A DNA stretch of 64,000 nt from Apoderus coryli (lineage: Eukaryota > Arthropoda > Insecta > Coleoptera > Attelabidae). Below, one piece after another: positions 11,795 to 22,430 of the stretch (position 1 is the stretch's first letter; every line of letters begins with the position of its first letter). The notes under the pieces are model-generated. The model worked only from the letters and a program-made list of their open reading frames with translations. It was not told where the DNA came from and made no database searches. The stretch lies in contig OU452208.1 in assembly GCA_911728435.2 (NCBI GenBank), positions 1,860,001-1,924,000 of the forward strand, given 5' to 3'. The translations under genes were made by a program, and so were the position numbers.

Positions 11795-12190
11795 AATAAT
11801 AAAGACTTTATTAGTAAAAAAAAAATACATTTTTACACAAGTTGAAACAGTGCTTCCTAACGTAACCTAAATTTAACTTATATTTTACCTTAAACCTATC
11901 TGAAAATTGTTTTACATCGCTGGCCAAACTAAAGTAGGTAGCTTATGTTTACAAATTAATTTGTTCTATTACGTGTCAGACAGCGCTCTTAAACGAAAAC
12001 CCCTGTAAACATTTTATATTTTCCGGTAGAGCGTTGTAATATTTTGAAGCCTGATAGGAAAATGACCGCTCAAAGATTTATGTTGATTGTAGCGGTGGCG
12101 TAATGACAGTTTTATGAGGAATATTCACATTATACACAGATCCCCGGAACTTCAATCTTTCATATAAGTATTCCGCCTTTTTTCATCTGA
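11795..12190 (-). pseudogene. LINE 3' end fragment
   Basis: On the minus strand, broken frames give NIPHKTVITPPLQST and FERSFSYQASKYYNALPENI. These align with the C-terminus of the LINE at 32866-33655 (NINIRFKGTLTPP, LFKRSYSYN, NDLPIDI). The minus-strand 3' end is an aataataataaag stretch at about 11800-11816, the same tail type as the other LINEs here. Only the last part of the reverse-transcriptase ORF and a short 3' UTR remain, as expected for a 5'-truncated insertion. Confidence 0.65.
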
Positions 12191-12915
12191 TAATTTTATT
12201 AATCAAAATTAGTGAATGAAAATCCGATGTTTTTTCATTCTTAACCAGCCGATTTCCTTAATCTTAGCGCCAGCCTCTTTCACCCCTACGAATTCCACAT
12301 AGAAGCCGTGTGCCTGAATTCTGCATCAACTGAATCCTGTTCTCAGCAATTTTAGTCAAAAAAGGGCCATATATATATATTGTCAATAATATAACCCCTA
12401 GGTGATTGCGTTATCATGCTATCTCGCCACACGACAACTTGTGTTTATGTTTCACTTGCATTTAGTATTAGATACTGTCATTTCGTAATATAAATTTTAC
12501 GGTTATACAAATAGTTGTTATAAACGTAAAATTATCTAGTATTCATCTTTGGGGGAGCGAAAAAAATGTTTAGAGCAAGTGTACCGCTTATAGGGACAAC
12601 ATTTTGCACCACACACATGTCCTCCCTGATTGTTCATTGTATTAATCACAAGACACCTCAATAAAAATAAAATCCTTTTAATTCTCACGAACACTATACC
12701 AAAAACACAAAACACAGAATTAGATTACAAACACAATATTTATTTATCTCGTACACACCGACAATGAACTATATATTGAACACATAAGTGACCGGTATCT
12801 ATCTACGTCTATGCGATTATTGTGACGTTTTAACCCATAATGGCGACATGCGCTACGAGATGCGCAAGACGCCTCGCAAGCGGAGAGTCAGAATACTGTA
12901 TTATTTATTATACTG
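12191..12915. other. No gene recognised
   Basis: AT-rich DNA. Nothing beyond chance ORFs and a short (at) run near 12373. Confidence 0.4.
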
Positions 12916-13806
12916 TGGCCAGAGCTAGCAGTGAAAATTTCCGAATACACCCAAACAACCATTAGCGCGCCGAAAATTTTCAAGGTCAATGACTCTAAAT
13001 GAGTAGAAACATGACACCAATTTTATTTACAAATAAATGAACAACGTTTTTTAGTAAAACTTTAAATACAAAGTATTTAAAAAATATAATTATGTAGAGT
13101 AGTCTAACAAAATCAAAGTTTAACTGGTAGCAAACCGAACAGTAGATCTTCGTGGAACTTGGGAATATTTTTGCTGAATCTCTATCACATCTAACAATCC
13201 AGGTGGGAGCGACTCCCAAGACTTAGTTTTTGAGAAAACCCATATAGGTACTTGTACATTTTCAAACTTGAATTTCTTGCAAACGATCTGGTGGATCTTC
13301 ACGAAACTTGGAAGTCAGTGTCATGGAACTATACTGCATCTAATAATCTAGATGGTAGCGACTCCCACGACTTTGTTTTCGAGAAAACTCCATGTACTTG
13401 TAAATTAAGATACACCGGATAGTTTGGAAGCAATTGGAGTTTGAAAATGTAAAAATATAGGTAAGGAATTTTTCTCAAAAACTAAGTAATGGGAGTCGGT
13501 CCCACCTGGATTGTTAGATGCAATATAGCTTCAGAAAAAAGATTTCCAAGTTTGATGAAGACCTACCATCCGGTTTGTTACCAGTTACAATTTGATTTTG
13601 TTAGAAATCTACTCTATATAATTTATTTTTTTTTTAAATACTGTATATATTTATAGTTTTACTAAGAAACGTTGTTCATTCATTTGTAAACAAATTTGGT
13701 GTTATGTTTATGTTCATTTAATATATAAGGTCGTTGACCTTGACAATTCTCGGCGCGCCACTGGTCGTTCCACTGTATTTGGAAATTTTGGCTGCTAGCT
13801 CTGGCT
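12916..13806. repeat. Foldback element with about 360-bp inverted arms
   Basis: The left arm (12916 to about 13270) and right arm (about 13434-13806) are inverted copies, roughly 75-80% alike by eye. Both ends carry gccagagctagca, a ggcgcgcc site and a gaacaacgtttctta-like block. The centre holds a further partial copy of an inner module (the 'gtggatcttcacgaaacttgg ... ggtagcgactccca' segment). No coding capacity is seen. The build, with internal module duplication, is like the foldback at 5262-6349, but the sequence is unrelated. Confidence 0.85.
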
Positions 13807-14298
13807 GTCAAATTCACACTGGCAGAAAAATATTATATATTATTTTTTTTCCACATTGCAATAAAATTAAAAACAAAATAGTGATCAAATATAGGTAACA
13901 AAAATATAATAAACTATCTCTTTATTTGTAGGTATCCAATATGGGTTTCAACGTTAAATTTTGATAGACTTGTTTGTCTAAAAAATATAAACCTCTAGGC
14001 GTGATATATAACTGAAACAACTATTATTGAAAAGTTTGTCTTACACTGAAATTAAAAAATGTCTCAAACAAAACAACCGGTCATAAATAAAATGTAAACG
14101 TTGACTGTCTTCAGTGTCTCACATAACCCACTATATAGACACGATATATACCTGTTATCTCAGAGTAATTAATAACCACTGTAAAAAAATGTAGCGTCGC
14201 TATTATACAGGTTGGAACAATAAACCATAATTATAACGTTTTTATTCCAAAGTCAAAAACTTTCGAATATTCGAATATGTTCGTGTCCTGCACTTGTG

Positions 14299-14380
14299 AC
14301 TGAGCAGTCCTTTTAGGGTCGACTCTGCTCAGCCCGCATGTGGAGGGGACTATAAAAGGTGCCCTAAACATAGTCAGTCT
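14299..14380 (+). promoter_or_regulatory. Possible TATA + initiator core promoter
   Basis: A TATAAAAG box at 14351 is followed 23 bp later by TCAGT (14374-14378), a good match to the arthropod initiator at the expected spacing. Just upstream, CTGAGCAG and CTGCTCAG form an 8-bp hairpin (about 14300-14332). The combination looks like a retrotransposon LTR or LINE promoter, but I found neither a matching LTR nor a convincing gene downstream. The open frame that begins at 14441 has no recognised domain. Confidence 0.35.
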
Positions 14381-14410
14381 ACCCATCAATCTGTCTGGAT
14401 AACCGCTCTT

Positions 14411-14505
14411 ATCTCATTTCGTCTCGAAATTCGAGACAAAATGCTCTCAAGACGAGAGAAGACGGCTTCGAGACGAGACGAGACGTCTCGTGTATCTCGG
14501 CAACT
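14411..14505. repeat. GAGAC-rich palindromic stretch
   Basis: Repeated cgagac/gtctcg words, partly palindromic (cgtctcgaaattcgagac). A related patch lies at 30500-30555. Its location 35 bp downstream of the putative initiator is noted, but its role is unknown. Confidence 0.55.
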
Positions 14506-14509
14506 CTAC

Positions 14510-15134
14510 CCTTACTTAATCACTGAAATTTCTTGTAAAAAATTAAATCAACCACACTGTATATTTTATATATCAAAAAGGGGAACAATGAGAAAAAGAT
14601 GGATAAAAAAAGAGAAAACGAGAGAAGCAAAAAACACAACCACCGACCAACAACGTAATCAGCTGAAGTTAAGTGGTGCCTATGAATATAATGAATACCC
14701 AATTAAGAATGGATGGGATCCACTCTCTCTCTAGGGACGTTATTAATAAGGTACGCCCTCTATTCGGATGATTAAAACAGCTGCGAGGGCAGAAGATGTT
14801 ATTATGCTTGCATATTTTTCTGTTTTGTTTTTCTTTTTTTTTTCCGTTGTTGTTTTGAGGAACAATAATGGGGTAGTGAGATGGTTAAATCTGCAGAGAA
14901 ATAACGTTATTGTATATTTTGCAAAGATTATAATATTTATGTTTAAGTATCTAGTGCAAAAAGTGTATAAGTATTTGTTGCACGATGAAGTTCCACTCTA
15001 ACCCCGTATCGAGTTGGAATAATGCTTTTAGTGCAATAAATATACATTTTTTCTATATGCTGCAGACAAATTTTTTACTATACAAGTATTTTAAAAGGTA
15101 TCAGGAAGAAATCACACTTTTCAAATAAATTTCA
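14510..15134. other. No gene recognised
   Basis: AT-rich DNA with ORFs of 60-97 codons that show no domain or family resemblance. Confidence 0.4.
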
Positions 15135-15189
15135 TCTATTCAAGCTACGTTTCGGAACTCTCATTTGTTCCTTCTTCAGGCTATCTAGA
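15135..15189 (-). ncRNA. Hammerhead-ribozyme-like motif, small type
   Basis: On the minus strand the order is: stem I strand ending AGC, CUGAAGA (fits the CUGANGA core), one extra A, GGAAC, an 8-nt loop, GUUCC, GAAA, then self-complementary ACGU, an A at the expected cleavage position, and GCU pairing back to AGC. UCUA and UAGA further out pair again across an internal loop. A single molecule can hardly form stem III, so two copies would have to pair through ACGU. Small hammerheads of this dimer type are known from Penelope-like retroelements. The extra base after CUGANGA makes activity uncertain. Confidence 0.65.
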
Positions 15190-15604
15190 CTATAGTTAAA
15201 TGATTAATAAAGGCAAATTTTACATTCTTATTTTGCACCCGCATATATAAGGAAACTACCTAATCACTTCAGAAAATAAACGAATAGCTCTCTACATTTA
15301 ATTGTAAAAGTAATATTTTTTGTCCTTTTTGTCATTTACTTTTCTCCGAGCTTTTCTCTTGGTGACAAGCTATATTTGAAAGTATTTTTTTTTATTGTAG
15401 ACATCAGTTATTTTTTCACAGACGCATATGGTATATATATTTTTTGTCGTGTATTTTGAACACCAATTGAACTACTTAAAATTCTAAATATATTATTTTT
15501 TCAGTCTAATTTTTTGACCCTTTTTCTACTATTTATGAACGCCTATGTAAACAAGTTTTTTTATTCTTTGTAGGTTCTCTAAAATGAAAACCATATACAG
15601 GGTT

Positions 15605-15755
15605 ATTCACGCCATACGACACGGAATACTGTGGCTAAACTATTTCATTTCTTAAAAGTTTTATTCATGGGTTCAATAAAAATGATTTATGGCTACATTT
15701 GAAAAATATTGTGAATCTATAAAGGGTGTCCCAAATATAAGAAATGAACCATAGT
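15605..15755 (+). repeat. Dispersed repeat, second copy at 50165-50293
   Basis: The block from cacggaatactgtggctaaa through tttattcatgggttc to agggtgtcccaaatataag recurs at 50165-50293 with about 85% similarity by eye. It ends in an agggtgtccc word typical of mariner-type MITEs. No coding content. Confidence 0.8.
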
Positions 15756-16324
15756 TGTGTTTTTTCAAATAGAGTGTCCTGTATATGAATACATGTTTAA
15801 ATTCCCCGTCCAAAATAAACCTAACTTTCAAAAGGACACCATACCTAACCCTTTCAGTTTTTTTAATTTTTCTAAAAATATAGACATAATTTGAATGAAA
15901 AAGTTCACACCTATTCGTTTAAATCCTTTTAAGCCAGTCGGAGCTAAGAAATATAGCCACTCATCACTTGTTACGCCAAATATAAAAACCCCCCATACTA
16001 GATACTGCGAGATCTTTGGATACCTTTTAATTTATAATTATCTAAACGTAAGATGTGATAGCCCCGATTCAAGAGATGCGGGTTGTGACGGAAAATGCAA
16101 CTAATGAGTTTATTAGAGATGACTTTTGATATGAATGAACATACCAGTCAGTGTGTGTTGCATGGGCGTAGTCAGGGTGGGGCAGGGAGGGACGCTTGCC
16201 CCCCCCTGGACGGATCCTATTAATAAAATACAATTATATAACTAAAAAAAAATAAATTCAAATAATCCTACCCTACTTAATTCCATGACGGTTTACGATA
16301 CTGAACGAACCTTAACAACTAAAA

Positions 16325-17417
16325 AAAACGGCACTCCCGGTGGAGGTGCATATGATGAACCGAAAAGAATTTCTGGGGTTGTGCCATGGATGCGATATCT
16401 ATAGCCTCAGCCATTGATAGTTTCCTAGCCAACGCAGGCCTTGATCATGAAAAGTGCGTCGGACAAAGGTACGATGGGTGTTCCACCATGGCTGGAAAGA
16501 ACGGCGAGGTACAAAAAATTATTCGGGAAAAGTTCACGCGGGGGCTGTATTTTTATTGTGTTAGCCACAAACGATTTAAACCAGTTAGCAGTGATTCGAA
16601 ATACACTGGCCCCAATAAAAGCAATAATAAATTTTTCCGAGAATCCCCACTTCACACAAAAATACAGAAACATCGCCATTTTTAGAGAGCATTATGTAAA
16701 AATCGTGGCAGCTTTAAAAATGCTCTCGACAGATGGTAATGCAGCTACGAGAAAAGCTGCTTTTCAAATGCATTGTGCTGCTTCAAATTCTGAGTTTATT
16801 GTTAGTGTCTGCTTAATAGCAAAATATTCAGCATTTTTGCAACCAGTTGTAAATGTTTTGCAGTCAAAAAGTTTGGACTTATTGTATGAATCATATAAAA
16901 AAAATAATTACAAACCTTTTAAAAACACACCGGGAAAAGTCTAGATATAATAAAAGAAGAAAATGCCGAGAGTTACTAATCGACAAACGCTTCGTGCAAA
17001 TCCTCCAGCAGGTTCTGGTACCGAGTACTGGACGAGATCTTTCATAATTCCACATTTGGATTAGTTGATAATGGCTTTAGGACAGCGATTCTCTAATGAA
17101 AATCTGCCAGCCTACGAGTTGCTTCCATTACACCCTAATATATTTCTTGCATTATCATTTGTTGAGTTTTTAAAAAAAGTGAAAATCTCTTGTGACTACT
17201 ACAACTTAAACGAGATTTTCGCTGAAGTGCAACTAGGGTATAATCCGTGGAAAGGAAAAAAATGTGAGACTCGGAGTTGAACTAGTTAAAGAAGCGCAAT
17301 ATTTTTACCCGCAGGCATTAAAAAGCGCTCCAAAGTTCACTCACTCAACCTTGCACCACCTGCACAATAGAAAGATCATTCAGCAAATAACTTGGTTACG
17401 GTCAACAATGTTGGAAC
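16325..17417 (+). pseudogene. hAT transposase relic, ZMYM1/DUF4371 type (5' piece)
   Basis: Frames shift several times. First comes SFLANAGLDHEKCVGQRYDG then CSTMAGKNGEVQ and YFYCVSHK, matching the 'GQGYDGASNMSG ... YVHCxAH' catalytic region of DUF4371-type hAT transposases. After a frameshift near 16560, the helical RNase-H insertion region follows (LSTDGNAATRKAAFQMH, IAKYSAFLQPVVNVLQSKSL). A short MPRVTNRQTLRANPP piece and SFIIPHLD/ALGQRFSNEN come next, and finally WLRSTM near the C-terminal dimerisation domain. At least three frameshifts or stops disable it. The remainder of the gene lies beyond the Copia insertion. Confidence 0.85.
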
Positions 17418-17583
17418 TTTTGTAATTTATAACTATTATATTTAAATAACTTGAGCAGTGGTTCTGACAACTTCTTTATTATTTGTTTTATTTCAACTGA
17501 CAACTATATTTTCCTAACAATCATACCTCTATATTTTATAATAATCATATATATTGTATAGGGTCATACATATATTTCCTACA
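17418..17583 (-). repeat. Copia 3' LTR
   Basis: On the minus strand it starts TGTAGGAAATATATG and ends TTATAAATTACA plus a few A residues. The whole sequence recurs at about 19936-20096. The edges are set by the ggaac target duplication on one side and the polypurine tract on the other. At about 166 bp it is short for an LTR but within the Copia range. Confidence 0.88.
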
Positions 17584-17609
17584 CTCCCCCTCAATTTTAA
17601 TTTTCTACA

Positions 17610-19655
17610 TTAAAAAATTGTAAACCCTAGTTTATTAAAGAACCATTCATGTTTGTTTTTCTGTAATGGTTTGGTTAGCAAATCTGCGACGTTTTCTGCA
17701 GTGGACACATATTTTACAACAACAGTTCCATTCGATACCTGATCTTTTATGAAATGGTATTTTATGTCGATGTGCTTACTTCTTTTACCATTTTCATAAC
17801 TTTCCATCATCTTGATTGCACTCTGGTTATCAACGTATAAAATTATTTTTGGTCCATTATAAAAATTTTCTGCAATACCTTTGACGTGTAGAAGTTCGGT
17901 TGTTGTTGATGCTGCTGCGACATATTCTGCTTCTGCTGTTGACAATGCTACAATCTGTTGTTTTCTAGAAAACCATGAGACCAAGTTTCCAAAATAAAAA
18001 ATAGTGGTCCCACTAAAACTCTTTCTATCTACTTTATTGCTTCCCCAATTTGAATCTGAATATGCTACTAAATGTTGCAAATTTTTATCTGTACATTTCT
18101 TATATTGTAATCCGAATTCTTTAGTTTCATTTAGGTAACGTAAAATTCTTTTTGCGGCTGTCCATAATTGGTTTGTAGGTTTCTCCATAAACTGACTTAA
18201 AAATGACGTACAAAATGATATATCCGGTCTGGTAGCTGTACAAAGGTACATTAAACTCCCTATTAGTTCTCGGTATGGTATATTTTGATTTACTGGTTCT
18301 TCAATTATTTGAAAATTGGGTTCCATAGGTGTTTTAATTCCCTTGCATTCAGACATACTGAATTTGTCCAAAATTTTTAATATCATTTTCTTCTGATCAA
18401 TATATAATGTATTATATTTTCTTGTAATTTCCATTCCGAGGAAATTTTTGATTTCTCCCAGGTCTTTCGCATTAAATTCTCTGATCAATATTTTAACGAA
18501 ATCTTCAATATCTTTATCCTCCCCAGTTAACAAAATATCATCCACATATACAATTAACCAAACTTTCTCACTATAATATAAACAAAAATCATTTCCAGAT
18601 CTCTTCAAACTATGTTTTTTCATAACACTGTCAAATTTTTCATTCCAACATTTTGGTGATTCTTTTAGTCCATACAAAGCTCTGACTAATTTCAATACTT
18701 TTCCTTCTTCTGCATATAAGCCCTCCGGTACTTTAATATATACATCTGATTTTAATATTCCATTTAAAAATGCAGTTGGTATATCTAATTGTCGTACGTT
18801 CCAATTTTTCTGTATTGCAAAAGCTAAAAGCATTCTCACAGTTGATAATTTTGCTACTGGTGAATATACATTCGAATAACATTGTTCTTGAAAACCCTTA
18901 GCTACCAATCTGGCTTTCTTAATTCCATTTTCTTTTGTTTTAAAAATCCATTTAGTATCAATAGCCTTTTTATCTTTTGGTAAATCTGCAGGTATCCATG
19001 TTCCTAACTTTTTATGTGCATTTAGTTCTTTATGTATTGCTTCTTTCCATGCTTGGCTTCCATTTGCTTCTGCAAAAGAATTTGGATCTTTTGTAGCCGT
19101 TAGTAAACAATATGTCATATATAATTCGTAATCTTCAAATTTTTGTGGAATTCTGACTTCTCTTCGGGACCTTCTAGTTTCATTACTTTCATTTTCTTTA
19201 TCTTCATTAACCATTTCGTCATTTTCGTTATATACTTCTTCATTTATATTTTCTTGATTTTCTCTGTTTATTTCTTCATTTATTACTTCTTGAAAATCAT
19301 TATTCATTTCTTCATCATCACTTACTAGTTTGAATCCATCATTTTCTTTAAATATTTCTTCAACCTTTTTTTCTTTAAAAAATACATCAGTTTCGTCAAA
19401 TTTTACATCCCTTGAACATTCTACTTTGTTAGTTTCTGGATTCCATATTCTGTAAGAATTTTTACCATATGCCACAAATCTCATTTCTGTTGCTCTTGGT
19501 TCTAATTTTCCTTTTCTTGGTAAATTGTATACCCAAACCTTAGATCCAAATATTTTTAATTTTGTTAAATCTAAAAATCCAAATTTTTCTTGCGCTGGTA
19601 TTTTATTGAATATCGCTTTTTATGGTGACCTATTTAAACAGTGCAATAGCCCATA
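17610..19655 (-). pseudogene. Copia pol 3' half: integrase C-term, RT, RNase H
   Basis: An open frame of 624 codons starts at the ATG at 19484 and extends in frame upstream to a stop at 19620-19622. That upstream part (FGSKVWVYNLPRKGKLEPRA) and YRIWNPETNKV are the integrase C-terminus, so the ATG is internal to a larger polyprotein. Residues about 41-110 are a Glu/Asn-rich linker. The Copia RT follows: KTKENGIKKARLVAKGF (about 182-198), LDIPTAFLNG (234-243) and the catalytic YVDD at 313-316. RNase H follows with ALSTAEAEY and DNQSAI, ending near LTKPLQ. RT and RNase H are intact, but loss of gag, protease and the integrase core means the element cannot move by itself. Confidence 0.92.
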
Positions 19656-19658
19656 ACC
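19649..19658 (-). other. Copia primer-binding site (initiator tRNA internal)
   Basis: Next to the LTR edge the minus strand reads GGTTATGGGC, complementary to the anticodon-arm region of initiator tRNA-Met. Drosophila copia is known to prime from such a tRNA half instead of the tRNA 3' end. The match stops after 10 nt, where the internal deletion joins pol. Confidence 0.7.
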
Positions 19659-19711
19659 TTTTGTAATTTATAACTATTATATTTAAATAACTTGAGCAGT
19701 GGTTCTGACAA
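19659..19711 (-). repeat. Partial Copia LTR
   Basis: The PBS-proximal 53 bp of the LTR (tttttgtaatttataac ... gttctgacaac on the plus strand), identical to the start of 17418-17583. It stops abruptly at the mariner fragment. Confidence 0.85.
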
Positions 19712-19935
19712 CAAAAATACCAGGGTTGTTTCTAATAGAATTACACGCAGCAATAATGCGATTCCTTCGGACCTCATTTTCCACAGGAGTAGCGTAAACT
19801 AAGGATGGTGCAGGTCATAAGTCAGGTCCACCTCGGCCAATCCAGCGATTTCCGTATGTTTCTGTTAAAAACTCACGAGCAAGCCGATTAAAAAGGCGCT
19901 AGTGCACCACCGTGCATATTTTGCATATAATAGTT
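19712..19935 (-). pseudogene. Mariner fragment trapped between LTR pieces
   Basis: The minus strand gives broken frames resembling a DD41D-type mariner C-terminal half. It is closely related at nucleotide level to 49560-49770 (shared ggccgaggtggacc, ttacgctactcctgt, accctggtattttt). It lies exactly between a partial and a full Copia LTR. A plausible reading is that it was captured during reverse transcription or recombination. No catalytic residues can be trusted here. Confidence 0.8.
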
Positions 19936-20096
19936 ATAAATATAACTATTATATTTAAATAACGTGAGCAGTGGTTCTGATAACTTCTTTATTATTTATT
20001 TTATTTCAACTGACAACTATATTTTCCTAACAATCATACCTCTATATTTTATAATAATCATATATATTGTATAGGGTCATACATATATTTCCTACA
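19936..20096 (-). repeat. Copia 5' LTR
   Basis: Near-complete LTR matching 17418-17583 with a few substitutions (aacgtgagc for aacttgagc, gataac for gacaac) and an altered inner edge. It ends at the ggaac target duplication. Confidence 0.87.
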
Positions 20097-20213
20097 GGAA
20101 CAACGGCTTGTTGGACTTTGCATGATGAGCATCCATCGAAAAAGAGTTTTAAATGCTAAGGAAAGAATTTTGTCCAAGTTTAGCCAGAATTCTAGTAAGT
20201 TGATGCTAAAATA
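20097..20213 (+). pseudogene. hAT transposase relic (3' piece)
   Basis: Directly after the Copia insertion the plus strand continues the hAT dimerisation region in the frame ERLVGLCMMSIHRKRVLNAK, stopping at a TAA about 110 bp on. This corresponds to the 'QERLSGLALLSIH' block of hAT proteins seen again at 51840. The ggaac duplication is shared between the two pieces. Confidence 0.8.
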
Positions 20214-20332
20214 AAATATTTATGAGTTATGAACCCAACATGGTTTTTTAATAATTTTTTTATGTTACGATCAGTTTCCTGGATTTCTTTCCCCACCTTG
20301 GGGAACACCTTGGCTACGCCCATGGTGTGTTG

Positions 20333-20912
20333 GCTTTCTATATTTAGACTCCTAACCACATATTTGGTCCACGATGATGATCAACGAAACGTTAGCTAGT
20401 ATAATAAATTCGGCGCACGATTTTGTTGTTTCCATAAAGCTTATTTATTTTAAAACTACAATACCAGATATTCTATTATTGCTTTAAGTTAAAATTAATT
20501 CGAAGTGACATCTTTAACGAACTAAAATAATAAACGCATGTAATTTACTCATGTGGAAATTTATTGTGGAATGCGGGATTCTTTACAGAATTCGAAAATA
20601 AAAATACCTGTATCAACAAGCCGAAATCGATTTTAACAAAAAGGTATATGGTTTTATGAAATTTTATACCCATAATTGGAAAGGTTAGGTAGCTTTCGAA
20701 ATAAACGATGTGTTAACAAAATGTTTATCTTTTGTAAAAAACAAAAATGAATGGACATAAGAGTAGAACAGGTACTCTGTGAAATGCTATACGAAATTCA
20801 TAACCATGAATCCCAAAATTCTGATGGATTATCACATATCGTGAGAATACAAGACACAAAATAATCTACAGCAACGGAAAATGAAAAAGAGCATTGATTA
20901 TTGGTCAAATTA
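20333..20912. other. No gene recognised
   Basis: AT-rich DNA between the hAT right target duplication and the next element. Nothing supported. Confidence 0.4.
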
Positions 20913-21372
20913 TACAGGGTGTCCCATTAATGTGTGGGCGGAAGATATCCCACGATCCTTTACAAAACTTTTAGGCACTGGATATATGTACAAGGTGGAC
21001 ACTTTTGATAAGAAACACCGATTTCTGAAAAGAAAATTAACCTACATGTCACGAGCTCGCTTTTCAAACAAAATCAAATGCCTAAAACCGTATCTCGATA
21101 TCTTGAACCGTTTAAAAGATACAGGGTGGTTTTGACTTTTGTGCATTTTGTAAATTTAATTTATTTATTTATGATTATTTTTTGTTTCTGTGAAAACATT
21201 CGCAAGGCACTTTTTTGAGAGGAATCCAGTAGTGTCTCTAGTTTTTTTTTAAAGCCTTATATTGAAACTATTACTAACTAATTTATCTTGAAAAAAACAA
21301 CAATAGCATAATAAATTAATTTAATCAATTTAATAGTTAAGAGTATAACATTTAATAAAGCAAAAAGATTTA

Positions 21373-22430
21373 TTACAACAGGTGTTCAAATTGAATACCA
21401 TTTAAATTAAAGCATAATATTTGACTTCGCTTCTGGACATGATTAGCAGCATTGATTAATTAGAGATATAAAATCAAAAGCATATCGCACTGCTGCTTCC
21501 AACGCATCTCGAGAATCAGGATTCGGCTTATATGTGAGGTCTCTTATTCTTCCCCAAAGGTAAAAATCCAGAGGCGTTAGATCGGGGAACCTTGCCGGCC
21601 AATGAACAGGGCCCCGGTTGCCAAGCCAATTGTGCCTAAATTGTTGGTTTAAAAATGTCCTTATAATCTGTGCGTTATGACACGGCGTCCCGTATTGTTG
21701 GAAGTATACGTTTTCATTTTCCGTTTATGACAAATCGTGAATAACTGGTTCAACAAATTCCCGTAATATTTCCAGATATCGCGCTGCTCTAAGGCTACCT
21801 CAAAGATATAGGGACTAATAAACCTTCCTGTGAAAATACCGACCCAAACGTTAAAGCTGTATCAGCCCTGATTCTGTGTCTCCATCGTAATATGTGGATT
21901 TTCCAAAGTCCAATTGTAGGAATTGTATCTGTTGAAATACCAGCGCTGCTTATGCACGCTTCATCAGTCCATATAATGTTCTGCGCTACGTTCCGGTTTT
22001 CAGCATATTTTCTCAAATACCATTGAAAGAAGTTAAGCCTGAATTGTGGGTCATTTGGTTGCAGCTTGTGAATCTTTCTCACTCTATAGGGTTTGAATTT
22101 ATTGATTTTCAGTACTCGCAAAGCAGTAGTTTTTGGTATACCTGTATTCAACTGCAGTTTACGTACTGAAATATTTGTCCCATTTTGAATTTCCCCGCAT
22201 AAAACAGTTATTTCTTCTACTTCTCTGTCCCTGTTTCGAGCTTGGTATGTTCTTGGTTTTTTAAACGCACCGTAGGTGAGAAGATTTCACTGCAAACGGG
22301 AAAACAAATCCCGAAAAGGTTGTCTTCTTTCAGGGTAGCGGTCAAAGTAAAGTTTGCTGGCGGCCTGAGCATCTTCATGTGATTCCCAATAACACTTTAA
22401 CATGTCATATTTTTCGTAGTTCTCATACAT
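21373..22430 (-). pseudogene. Mariner-superfamily transposase relic, DD41D-like
   Basis: The reading begins at an ATG at 22428-22430 (MYENYEKYDMLKCYWES) and runs, with frameshifts, to a TAA at 21373-21375 after NGIQFEHLL. The middle 118-codon open part shows the second helix-turn-helix region (TGIPKTTALRVLKINKFKPY) and the first catalytic Asp in IIWTDEACI. Downstream frames show the QQFRHNWLGNRGPVHWPAR and FPDLTPLDFYLWG region with the third Asp. The second Asp region (normally QDGAP) reads degraded near 21690. Length and order fit the family. Frameshifts near 21800 and 22280 show it is inactive. Confidence 0.85.

Larger units (their letters stand above)
17418..20096 (-). mobile_element. Deleted Copia LTR retrotransposon inserted in the hAT
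   Basis: Minus-strand Copia element with 5-bp target duplication ggaac at 17413-17417 and 20097-20101; the hAT reading frame resumes after removal. It has a 3' LTR (17418-17583), a polypurine tract just inside it (the complement of ctccccctcaa at 17584-17594), the 3' half of pol, a primer-binding site, and LTR sequence at the other end. Gag, protease and most of integrase are absent: the PBS is followed almost directly by the integrase C-terminus. The 5' LTR side is rearranged, with a 53-bp partial LTR, a 224-bp mariner fragment, and then a full LTR. Confidence 0.9.
16161..20324 (+). mobile_element. hAT element with 8-bp target duplication, split by Copia
   Basis: The element begins CATGGGCGTAGTCAGGGTG and ends with the inverted form ...CTACGCCCATG. 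The 8-bp sequence gtgtgttg occurs exactly on both sides (16153-16160 and 20325-20332), the duplication size made by hAT transposases. Inside are pieces of a ZMYM1/DUF4371-type hAT transposase before and after a Copia insertion at 17418-20096. Removing the Copia would leave about 1.5 kb, so the hAT was itself internally deleted. It is a decayed copy. Confidence 0.9.

Noticed and set aside
14441..14734. 97-codon ORF downstream of the putative promoter
   Set aside because: Its first part is the translation of GAGAC repeats and the rest shows no domain.
20881..21135. 84-codon ORF as a small protein
   Set aside because: It runs through the terminal inverted repeat of the mariner relic and is an incidental frame.
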